Assembly: GCA_013816685.1 (NCBI GenBank)
Contig: JACDDX010000001.1
Span: forward strand, 8,603 to 24,225
Direction of reading: 5' to 3'
DNA from: Gemmatimonadales bacterium
GTDB taxonomy: Bacteria > Gemmatimonadota > Gemmatimonadetes > Gemmatimonadales > GWC2-71-9
Length of the DNA: 15,623 nt
Positions 7,505-13,538 of the stretch are shown here, piece after piece. A program made the position numbers and the translations under genes. The notes beneath the pieces were generated by a model. That model saw only the letters and a list, made by a program, of their open reading frames with translations. It had not been told where the DNA came from and ran no database searches. Position 1 is the first letter of the stretch. Each line of letters begins with the position of its first letter.

Positions 7505-8602
7505 CTAGGAGCTGAAGCGGAACAGCATCACGTCACCGTCCTGCACCACGTACTCCTTGCCTTCAGCCCGCGACAATCCCTGCTCGCGTGCCGGCTTCCA
7601 TCCCCCGACTCGCACGAAGTCGTCGTAGCCGACGGTCTCGGCACGGATGAACCCCTTTTCGAAGTCGGAATGGATGACCCCGGCCGCGGCCGGTGCCCGA
7701 TCGCCACGCTGGATCGTCCAGGCGCGGACTTCCTTCTCGCCGGCCGTGAAATAACTTTGCAGATCGAGCAGGTGATACGCCGCGTGCGCCAGTCGATCGA
7801 GCCCGGACTCGCGAATACCCAGCGAATGGAGAAAGTCGCGTCGGTCCTCGGGCGCCAGCTCAACAAGCTCGGCCTCGACCTTGGCCGAGAATGGGACCAG
7901 CTCGGCGATCTCGCCATCACGCTCGAGCGCGGCGCGAAGGGCGTCGGTGCACGCGTTGCCTCCCGCGATCTCGTCCTCGCCGACGTTCGCGGCATACAGC
8001 ACCGGCTTGGCGGTCAGCAGGTTGAAGCCACGGAACGCCGGCCGTTCCTCCTCAGCCGGCACCACCGCCCGAGCAGCACGTCCAGCCGCCAGCGCGTCGC
8101 GCACCGCTTCGAGCAGCCGCTGCTCCTGCCTCGCCTGCACGTCGCCAGACTTGGCGCTGCGAGCCGCCTTGTCCAGCCGCTTCTCGACGCTGGCAAGGTC
8201 CGCCAGTCCGAGCTCGATGTTGATGATTTCGCGGTCGCGCGAAGGATCCACCTCGCCCATCACGTGCTGCACGTCGGAGTCCTGGAAGCAGCGCACGAGG
8301 TGAATGATCGCGTCCACCTCGCGGATGTTGGCGAGGAACTGGTTGCCGAGGCCTTCCCCCTCGCTGGCTCCTTTGACCAGGCCGGCGATGTCGACGAACT
8401 CCACCACGGCCGGCACGACCCGCGCGGGCCTCACGATCCCGGCCAGCGCGTCGAGTCGTGCGTCAGGCACCTGCACGATCCCGGTGTTCGGCTCGATGGT
8501 GGCAAAGGGGTAGTTCGCGACCAGGGCCCTGGCCGAGGTCAGGGCATTGAACAGGGTGGACTTGCCAACGTTGGGCAGGCCGACGATACCGAGGCGGAGC
8601 AT
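7505..8602 (-). CDS. ychF: Redox-regulated ATPase/GTPase YchF (OLA1 family)
   Basis: This complete 365-residue Obg-superfamily NTPase binds ribosomes and in several species prefers ATP. The P-loop GLPNVGKST is at 8-16, and NYPFATIEPN, typical of YchF, is at 30-39. DIAG (G3) is at 71-74, followed by LVKGASEGEGLGNQFL. The G4 position reads NVGE (206-209), the NxxE form typical of YchF in place of NKxD and linked to altered nucleotide preference. A coiled-coil insertion covers about 125-180 and a TGS domain about 280-364, including AWTIQRGDRAP and HSDFEKGFIRAE. It starts 26 bases after pth. No Shine-Dalgarno is visible before the ATG, so initiation may rely on coupling or an unstructured leader. 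Confidence 0.97.
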   Translation of the reverse strand: MLRLGIVGLPNVGKSTLFNALTSARALVANYPFATIEPNTGIVQVPDARLDALAGIVRPARVVPAVVEFVDIAGLVKGASEGEGLGNQFLANIREVDAIIHLVRCFQDSDVQHVMGEVDPSRDREIINIELGLADLASVEKRLDKAARSAKSGDVQARQEQRLLEAVRDALAAGRAARAVVPAEEERPAFRGFNLLTAKPVLYAANVGEDEIAGGNACTDALRAALERDGEIAELVPFSAKVEAELVELAPEDRRDFLHSLGIRESGLDRLAHAAYHLLDLQSYFTAGEKEVRAWTIQRGDRAPAAAGVIHSDFEKGFIRAETVGYDDFVRVGGWKPAREQGLSRAEGKEYVVQDGDVMLFRFSS

Positions 8603-8628
8603 GAAGGTGTTAGGCGGGTAAGGGCAGG

Positions 8629-9195
8629 CTAGCGGTTGAACCTGGTCATGGCGCGCTCGATTCCCTCTTCAAGCCAGCACTGGGCGGCATCGGCGATGGG
8701 ATCGAGCAGGGCGGTGAGCGCCACATAGTCTTCGGGGCTGAATTCCCCCAGCACGAAGTCCGCGAGATCATACGGCGTCTCTGGCACCGGCCCGACCCCG
8801 ATGCGCAGCCGGGCGTAATCCTGTCGCTGGAGCACGCCCTCGACACTCTTGAGGCCATTGTGCCCCCCCGCCGAACCAGCCCCGCGCAGTCGAAAGCGTC
8901 CGACCGGCAGCGCAACATCGTCGACAACGATGAGCAGATCGCGGGAGGCGTCGAAGTCGGCCCGCGCGCGGAGCGGTGCTAGGACGGCACCGCTCCGGTT
9001 CATGTAGGTCTGCGGTTTAATGAGCCGAACGGCATTCCCGTTCCAGGTGCCGTCCGCCACCCGGGCCCGATCCGCCCGCTTGAAGAGCCCCAGCCGCCAC
9101 CGCATCTGCAGGCGGTCGGCCAGGAGAAACCCGGCGTTGTGACGCGTCCGTTCGTATTCCGGGCCCGGATTGCCGAGGGCGACGATGGCGCGCAG
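8629..9195 (-). CDS. pth: Peptidyl-tRNA hydrolase, CTG start
   Basis: Pth releases tRNA from peptidyl-tRNA dropped by ribosomes. The first ATG in this frame (9105) would give only 158 residues and remove the catalytic N-terminus. Upstream, the same frame encodes ALGNPGPEYERTRHNAGF, the family signature with catalytic His19 and Asn9, so the gene must start earlier. The frame is closed at 9201-9199 by the rplY stop TAG, leaving CTG at 9195-9193 as the only plausible start. It gives 188 residues, the usual Pth length. Other active-site residues are present: YMNRSG (Asn66), VDDVALP (Asp92/93) and GGHNG (Asn113). The gene lies 3 bases from rplY and 26 from ychF. Family call is certain; the start is strongly inferred. 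Confidence 0.95.
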   Translation of the reverse strand: MRAIVALGNPGPEYERTRHNAGFLLADRLQMRWRLGLFKRADRARVADGTWNGNAVRLIKPQTYMNRSGAVLAPLRARADFDASRDLLIVVDDVALPVGRFRLRGAGSAGGHNGLKSVEGVLQRQDYARLRIGVGPVPETPYDLADFVLGEFSPEDYVALTALLDPIADAAQCWLEEGIERAMTRFNR

Positions 9196-9198
9196 CGG

Positions 9199-9858
9199 CT
9201 ACGCCTTCGTCTCGTCCTCGTCCTCGTCCTCCGCCTTGGCCTTTCGGATGAGCTCTGGCTCGGTGGACACGACCTCCTCGACGGGCGCCGCTTCTTCGGC
9301 GCGGGGCGCTACGACACTGCAGATCGCGGTATCAGGATCGTTGAGCACCGTTCCACGCGCGACGCTGAGGTCTCGTACGAAGAGCGAGTGACCGATTCCG
9401 AGCGCGGTGACGTCGAGCTCGATCGTGTCCGGGATCTCGCCCGGCAGCACCTCAAGCTCGATTTCACGGAGCGCGTGGTCGAGGACACCGCCAAAATTCC
9501 GCACGCCATCGGGGACACCGACCAGGTGCACCGGAATGCTGACGGTGATGGCCTCGTCGGCGCGCACCTCGTACAGATCGAGATGAAGAATCGACGCCGG
9601 CTTCACCGAGTCGCGCTGGATTTCGCGGATCAGGGCCCGTACCGGCGCACGCCCGTCGATGGCGACGTCGATGATCGTCGTTCCGGCGCTGATGCCCGTC
9701 AGCATCTTGTTCAACGCCGCGGTGTCCATGGTGACCGCCTCGGGGGCACGTCCGTGTCCATAAATGACGCCCGGAACCTTCCCGGAGCGGCGGAGACTCC
9801 GCGCGGCGCCTTTCCCGGTGGCGGAGCGGGTCGAGACCTCGAGATTCGCTTGTGCCAT
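9199..9858 (-). CDS. rplY: 50S ribosomal protein L25, Ctc/TL5 long form
   Basis: This 219-residue protein is the long, two-domain form of bL25, which binds 5S rRNA. Residues about 5-95 are the L25 domain (STRSATGKGAARSLRRSGKVPGVIYG). Residues about 100-190 are the C-terminal TL5/CTC domain, with HLVGVPDGVRNFGGVLDH and a LEVLPGEIPDTIELDV stretch. A tail ends in a strongly acidic run (EDEDEDETKA). E. coli L25 is only about 94 residues, so this is the Thermus/Bacillus type. GGAAGGAAC lies shortly before the ATG. It follows prs by 58 bases and is followed 3 bases later by pth, a conserved neighbourhood. Confidence 0.96.
   Translation of the reverse strand: MAQANLEVSTRSATGKGAARSLRRSGKVPGVIYGHGRAPEAVTMDTAALNKMLTGISAGTTIIDVAIDGRAPVRALIREIQRDSVKPASILHLDLYEVRADEAITVSIPVHLVGVPDGVRNFGGVLDHALREIELEVLPGEIPDTIELDVTALGIGHSLFVRDLSVARGTVLNDPDTAICSVVAPRAEEAAPVEEVVSTEPELIRKAKAEDEDEDETKA
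9204..9210 (-). promoter_or_regulatory. SD-like ACGAAGG supporting the CTG start of pth
   Basis: On the minus strand AAGG (9207-9204) lies within the last codons of rplY and is 8 bases from the CTG at 9195. The TAG of rplY sits between them, so terminating ribosomes would be placed on the pth start. Confidence 0.5.
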
Positions 9859-9916
9859 GCCTCAGTTCCTTCCGTGGTGGTCATCGGCCATCCACCCGGA
9901 CTGCGGGCCGACGACC

Positions 9917-10870
9917 TCAATCGAACAGCGCACTCACCGACTGGTCGCTGTGCGTATAGCCGATCGCCTTAGCCAGGAGGCCCGCGATCGAGAGTACCTT
10001 GAGACGATCGAACCGCCGTTCCGGCGGTATGGCGATCGTGTTGGTGACCGCGACTTCCTTGACCGGCGACGCCATCAGCCGGTCGACTGCGGGGCCGGAC
10101 AGGAGCGCGTGCGTAGCGCAGCAGTACACGTCCCGGGCTCCCAGCCGCTTCAGCGCGTTCACCGCTTCCGACATCGTGCCTGCAGTATCGATCATGTCGT
10201 CCGGAATCAGGCAGTCTCTTCCGGTGACTTCGCCCACGACGTTCAGCACTTCGGCCACGTTGGCCGAGGGACGACGCTTGTCGATGATTGCCAGGGACGC
10301 GTTGATTCGCTTGGCAAACCCGCGGGCCATCTTGGCCGAGCCCACGTCCGGCGCCACGACCACGGGATCCAGGAGGCGCTTCTGCCGGTAATGATTGACC
10401 AGAATCGGGGCAGCATACAGGTGGTCCACCGGCAGGTCGAAGAATCCCTGCAGCTGATGCTGGTGAAAGTCCATCCCCAGCACTCGATCCGCCCCGGCCG
10501 CCGAAACCATGTTCGCCATGAGCTTGGCGCTGATCGCCACGCGAGGCTGATCTTTTCGATCCTGTCGCGCATAGCCGAAGTACGGAATGACGGCGGTGAC
10601 CCGCGCGGCACTGGCTCGCTTGGCCGCATCCATCAGCAGCAGCAGCTCCATCAGGTTTTCGGCGGGCGGATTGGTCGGCTGGATGATGTATACATCCCGA
10701 CCCCGCACGTTTTCATCGATCTTGATAAAAATTTCGCCATCGGCAAAGCGTCTGAGCGTGACCTGGCACAGCGGCTGCCCGAGATGGGCGGCCACCTCTT
10801 CGGCTAAAGGGCGGTTGGCCGACCCGCTCAGGAGCAGCATCTGGCTGCGCGACAGCGACAGGTCCGTCAT
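9917..10870 (-). CDS. prs: Ribose-phosphate pyrophosphokinase (PRPP synthetase)
   Basis: This complete 317-residue class I PRPP synthetase makes PRPP from ribose 5-phosphate and ATP for nucleotide, His and Trp synthesis. Visible motifs are the flexible-loop region YFGYARQDRK at 97-106, DFHQHQLQGFFDLPVDH at 134-150, APDVGSAKMARGFAKR at 173-188, and the ribose-phosphate loop DDMIDTAGT at 224-232. The early FADGE at 42-46 is also typical. It is the first gene of the minus-strand block. The SD is weak (GGG about 9 bases before the ATG). The neighbours rplY-pth-ychF downstream match the conserved bacterial order. Confidence 0.97.
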   Translation of the reverse strand: MTDLSLSRSQMLLLSGSANRPLAEEVAAHLGQPLCQVTLRRFADGEIFIKIDENVRGRDVYIIQPTNPPAENLMELLLLMDAAKRASAARVTAVIPYFGYARQDRKDQPRVAISAKLMANMVSAAGADRVLGMDFHQHQLQGFFDLPVDHLYAAPILVNHYRQKRLLDPVVVAPDVGSAKMARGFAKRINASLAIIDKRRPSANVAEVLNVVGEVTGRDCLIPDDMIDTAGTMSEAVNALKRLGARDVYCCATHALLSGPAVDRLMASPVKEVAVTNTIAIPPERRFDRLKVLSIAGLLAKAIGYTHSDQSVSALFD

Positions 10871-10885
10871 AATTTACAGCCCGCA

Positions 10886-10915
10886 AAGCTAGCCGGTTCA
10901 GCGCGCTTGCGTCAA
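10886..10915 (-). promoter_or_regulatory. Weak candidate promoter for prs
   Basis: On the minus strand TTGACG (10915-10910) is followed after 18 bases by TAGCTT (10891-10886). The -35 matches five of six consensus bases, the -10 only three. Transcription would begin about ten bases before the ATG, an unusually short leader, so the true promoter may lie further upstream. Confidence 0.2.
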
Positions 10916-11010
10916 CGCCCTCCTCTCCGGCGCGCCAATCCACCACTATTCACCCTGATCGCGCTTCAAGCTATGGGCGGTTTGCCACACCTGTAGAGAG
11001 ATCGCACGAA

Positions 11011-11041
11011 GTTGTTGTATGAGCGATTCTGATACAATAAC
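11011..11041. repeat. Operator-like inverted repeat, 10-base arms
   Basis: GTTGTTGTAT (11011-11020) and ATACAATAAC (11032-11041) are inverted copies matching at nine of ten positions around an 11-base spacer. The dyad covers the likely -35 and -10 region of the PKD gene, the geometry of a repressor or activator site. No regulator gene is nearby, so the binding protein is unknown. A stem-loop in the transcript is the alternative, though its G+C content is low. Confidence 0.45.
11012..11038 (+). promoter_or_regulatory. Candidate promoter of the PKD lipoprotein pair
   Basis: TACAAT at 11033-11038 matches five of six -10 consensus bases in an AT-rich patch. The closest -35 is TTGTTG at 11012-11017 with a short 15-base spacer. 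Both elements sit inside the inverted repeat. The leader to the ATG would be about 160 bases. Confidence 0.35.
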
Positions 11042-11203
11042 GTCTCTAAACACTGAGAGGGTAACGATTTGAGAATTAACTTGGTGACCTGTTTTTTGAC
11101 ACTGATCGACTGGCATGCCCTTCGCGCAAGCCCGCCGCGTCGCCGCCCGCGATTTATTCATCACACCTTCTCTCCCTTAGCTCCAAAGGCTGGAAGACCC
11201 ACC

Positions 11204-12199
11204 ATGCGCCAAATGCGCCTGCTCGCCCTCGCAGTCGGCACCGTCGCCATCGGTACCGCCTGCGGTGGCGGCTCCGACGGCGGGACCGATCCCCAGAACG
11301 CGGCCCCGACCGCCAGCTTCACCAAGGCCTGTACGGCCCGGAATTGTACCTTCACTGATGCAAGCACGGATTCCGATGGGTCGATTGCGTCGCGGGCCTG
11401 GAGCTTCGGCGACGGCGGCACGTCGTCCGAGACGGCCCCCACCCACGCCTACACCGATCCCGGCGCGTTCACGGTCCAGCTGATCGTGACCGACAACGGC
11501 GGCGCGAAGGACACCACCAGCCAGACCGTGACCATCGGGGGTGGGACCGGCACCAACGTCGCCCCGACCGCCGCGTTCTCTCATGTCTGCAGCGGCCAGG
11601 ATTGCACGTTCCAGGACAAGAGCGCGGATGACGGCACCATTGTCGCCTGGAGCTGGAACTTTGGTGACGGCTCGGCGGTGTCGACCGAACCGAACCCCAC
11701 GCACACCTACGCCGCCGCCGGCACTTATCCGGTTTCCCTCACCGTGACGGATGACTCGAGCGCGACGAACACCATCTCCCAGGACATCGAAACCTCGGCG
11801 CCCGCGGGTCTGCAGTGTAGGGATGCGACCACCGGCGGCTTCGCCAGCTGCACGCTGCATACGACGCATGGCACAGGCCTTCGAATCACCCTGGTCTCGC
11901 ACAACTGTACGGCGCGCGGCAACACCCTCCACCTGATCACGCCGGTGGATACGGTCCTCTTCACCGATGGCTGCCGCGTGCTAATCGACAATACAAGCAA
12001 CGTATACAACATTCCCGGACCGTTCCCGATTGGGACTGCGGTGCAGGCCGAGATTCTGTCGGGTTCCCCACACCAGACGTCCCCCCCGGCCGTGCACGTC
12101 GAGGGCACTGTCTCGCCATGGACGCTCAACTTTGACGACGGCGAAGACACCCCACAGGATTTTAACGATCTCGTACTGACTCTCGAAGAAACTCCGTAA
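11204..12199 (+). CDS. PKD-domain candidate lipoprotein, first of tandem pair
   Basis: This 331-residue exported protein starts with a short signal sequence and a likely lipidated Cys20. The lipobox (GTAC) is not canonical, but GGGSDGG follows, as in many lipoprotein linkers. Two PKD domains cover about 33-111 and 119-197, each with WxFGDG and a TVTD-type strand and each carrying a C-x4-C pair (43/48 and 129/134). A C-terminal domain of about 130 residues has four Cys (205, 216, 235, 257). It ends with WTLNFDDGED and DFNDLVLTL, recalling the acidic DFND motif of DUF4114-like domains. Function is unknown; surface adhesion or glycan binding is a guess from PKD. The start was chosen by GGAAG 7 bases before the ATG at 11204; the frame is open further upstream, but without family support. 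Confidence 0.85.
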   Translation: MRQMRLLALAVGTVAIGTACGGGSDGGTDPQNAAPTASFTKACTARNCTFTDASTDSDGSIASRAWSFGDGGTSSETAPTHAYTDPGAFTVQLIVTDNGGAKDTTSQTVTIGGGTGTNVAPTAAFSHVCSGQDCTFQDKSADDGTIVAWSWNFGDGSAVSTEPNPTHTYAAAGTYPVSLTVTDDSSATNTISQDIETSAPAGLQCRDATTGGFASCTLHTTHGTGLRITLVSHNCTARGNTLHLITPVDTVLFTDGCRVLIDNTSNVYNIPGPFPIGTAVQAEILSGSPHQTSPPAVHVEGTVSPWTLNFDDGEDTPQDFNDLVLTLEETP

Positions 12200-12215
12200 T
12201 CGCTTGGATGTACCG

Positions 12216-12243
12216 GGTGGCGCGGCGGCGACGCCGCGCCACC
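12216..12243 (+). terminator. 12-bp GC hairpin with GCGA tetraloop between the PKD genes
   Basis: Arms 12216-12227 and 12232-12243 are perfectly complementary over 12 bases around a GCGA (GNRA) tetraloop, 16 bases after the first PKD stop. No clear T-run follows, so it may act as a weak terminator, an RNA-stabilising structure that differentiates expression of the two genes, or both. Confidence 0.5.
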
Positions 12244-12280
12244 ACCCTCAGGTTCGTTTCCTCTCACTCGGACAGGAGCT

Positions 12281-13267
12281 ATGCGCGCCACTCGCTGGCA
12301 GGGCCTCAGTGTGTCCATGTGTGTGGTACTGGCAGTCGGTTGCGGCAAAGATTCCAGTGGGCCCGGGGATAACGCCCCGCCCTCGGCAAACTTTTCCTAC
12401 TCCTGTGCCGATCTGGCGTGCAGCTTCACCGATCTGAGCAGCGACAGCGACGGCAGCGTCGCCGCGCTGACCTGGGCGTTCGGCGACGACGCCTCGTCCA
12501 CGTCCGCCGCGCCTTCCCACGCCTACGCCGCGAGCGGCGACTTCGTGGTCAATCTGGCCGTCACTGATAACGATGGGGCGGAGAACAGCATCACGAAGAC
12601 GGTCACCGTGAGCGCCCCGGCGAATGGCGCTCCCTCGGCCGACTTCGAGGTCAGCTGCCGGTCGCTGGACTGCACCGTCGTGGATCGGAGCACCGACGCA
12701 GACGGAACAGTGGTCGGGTGGCAGTGGAATTTCGGCGACGGCCAGACCAGCACCGCCCAGAATCCGCCGGTTCACCACTACGCCAACAGCGGTCTCCAGC
12801 ACTACACGGTCTCACTTACTGCGACTGATGACGCCGGTCTCCAGAGCTCGAGGTCGGCGGATATTACCGTCTCCCCGCCGGCACGGCTCTCTTGCAACGG
12901 CGTAGCCTGCAGCCTCATTCTCAATCAGGCGTCCCGGGTGTCGGTCAAGCTTACCAGCCGGTCGTGCACCGCGCGCAACAACGCTTTCCGCATCACCGCG
13001 CCGGTGAGCGAGACGCTCTTCAGCGACGGCTGCTACAATCCCGCTGTCGGCACCGCCTTCCCGCTCAACGGCGGGAACATGTTCCCCGCCGGAACCGCGC
13101 TCGATGCCGAGGTGCTGTCCGGCTCGCTCAAGCTCGAGACCTCACCCGCGCTTCGAGTCAGCGGCGCCTATCCGACCTGGACGCTGAGCTTCGACGACGG
13201 GGAAGACGGTACTCCCCCGGAGCCCGACTTCAACGATCTGGTCCTCACGGTCACCGCTACCCCGTAA
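12281..13267 (+). CDS. PKD-domain candidate lipoprotein, second of tandem pair
   Basis: This 328-residue paralogue of the gene 81 bases upstream has the same architecture. Its signal sequence ends in VLAVGC (Cys21; Leu is at -4, so the lipobox is imperfect), followed by an SSGPGD linker. PKD domains lie at about 32-111 and 117-197, each with a C-x4-C pair (42/47 and 126/131) and an FGD(G/D) turn. The C-terminal domain keeps four Cys (205, 210, 229, 251). It shares SCTAR, LF(S/T)DGC, AEVLSGS and a terminal FDDGED...DFNDLVLTV with its neighbour. The pair probably arose by duplication. AGGAG lies two bases before the ATG, rather close, with another GGA at 10 bases. Role unknown; likely anchored in the envelope. 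Confidence 0.85.
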   Translation: MRATRWQGLSVSMCVVLAVGCGKDSSGPGDNAPPSANFSYSCADLACSFTDLSSDSDGSVAALTWAFGDDASSTSAAPSHAYAASGDFVVNLAVTDNDGAENSITKTVTVSAPANGAPSADFEVSCRSLDCTVVDRSTDADGTVVGWQWNFGDGQTSTAQNPPVHHYANSGLQHYTVSLTATDDAGLQSSRSADITVSPPARLSCNGVACSLILNQASRVSVKLTSRSCTARNNAFRITAPVSETLFSDGCYNPAVGTAFPLNGGNMFPAGTALDAEVLSGSLKLETSPALRVSGAYPTWTLSFDDGEDGTPPEPDFNDLVLTVTATP

Positions 13268-13287
13268 CGCTACGCGCATCATGAGCA

Positions 13288-13326
13288 ACAACGCCGCCCG
13301 GCGCAGACTAGCCCGGGCGGCGTTGT
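13288..13326. terminator. 14-bp perfect hairpin, likely bidirectional terminator
   Basis: Arms 13288-13301 and 13313-13326 are perfectly complementary over 14 GC-rich bases with an 11-base loop. It lies 20 bases after the second PKD stop and 22 bases past the 3' end of the convergent tRNA-Gln, so it fits a shared terminator. The plus-strand tail (CGTTT) and the minus-strand tail are only weakly T-rich. Confidence 0.7.
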
Positions 13327-13348
13327 CGTTTCAGCTCCCACAACACCA

Positions 13349-13419
13349 TTGGCCCTGGTGGATTCGAACCACCATTAACGGATCCAAAGTCCGCTGTCCT
13401 GCCGTTGGACGAAGGGCCA
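13349..13419 (-). tRNA. tRNA-Gln(TTG)
   Basis: The minus strand folds into a complete 71-base cloverleaf. The acceptor stem is TGGCCCT/AGGGCCA, the D arm is GTCC/GGAC, and the anticodon stem GCGGA/TCCGT carries the loop CTTTGGA (anticodon TTG). A four-base variable loop leads to the T arm GGTGG/CCACC with loop TTCGAAT. The U1-A72 pair is a known glutamine identity feature. CCA is not encoded; the base after the acceptor stem is A. It lies between ispE and prs on their strand, the same relative position as in Pseudomonas-type clusters, but it is now flanked by plus-strand genes. Confidence 0.96.
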
Positions 13420-13432
13420 GCGGAGGAAAAAC

Positions 13433-13439
13433 GTATACT
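13433..13439. promoter_or_regulatory. Shared GTATAC -10 candidate for tRNA-Gln and the oxidase gene
   Basis: The palindrome GTATAC reads TATACT on the plus strand (13434-13439, five of six consensus bases) and TATACG on the minus strand (four of six). It lies 13 bases before the tRNA 5' end and about 100 bases before the oxidase start. No good -35 is visible for either direction. It is a plausible divergent core promoter by position only. Confidence 0.3.
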
Positions 13440-13526
13440 GCCGTTCCCGGGGTCGCCACGCCTGGATCGCGGAGTCGCGAGTTCGCTCGTATGTTCCCTC
13501 GAATACCACCTGTGCCGCCAGCTCCC

Positions 13527-13532
13527 GGGAGG
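13527..13532 (+). promoter_or_regulatory. GGGAGG Shine-Dalgarno fixing the GTG start of the oxidase
   Basis: GGGAGG ends 6 bases before the GTG at 13539, ideal spacing. The in-frame ATG at 13491 has only GGAG about 14 bases upstream. Confidence 0.7.
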
Positions 13533-13538
13533 TCTGCA

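Larger units (their letters stand above)
10871..11203. other. 333-base divergent intergenic region
   Basis: This region separates prs (minus) from the first PKD gene (plus). It is AT-richer than its surroundings, especially 11010-11100. It holds the prs upstream region, an inverted repeat over a likely plus-strand promoter, and a leader of about 160 bases. A perfect -35 hexamer TTGACA at 11096-11101 has no matching -10. Small frames on both strands (minus 10946-11164, and the plus-strand extension from 11069) have no SD or recognisable family and look spurious. Confidence 0.6.

Noticed and set aside
10946..11164. 72-residue minus-strand frame in the intergenic region
   Set aside because: No SD, no family resemblance, and it spans the likely promoter and inverted repeat.
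11069..11203. N-terminal extension of the first PKD gene
   Set aside because: It would put 45 basic residues before the signal sequence. The ATG at 11204 has a good SD and begins the export signal.
13281..13538. Extended start of the oxidase at 13281
   Set aside because: The extension would translate the terminator and the antisense of tRNA-Gln. The GTG at 13539 has ideal SD spacing and a clean lipoprotein signal.
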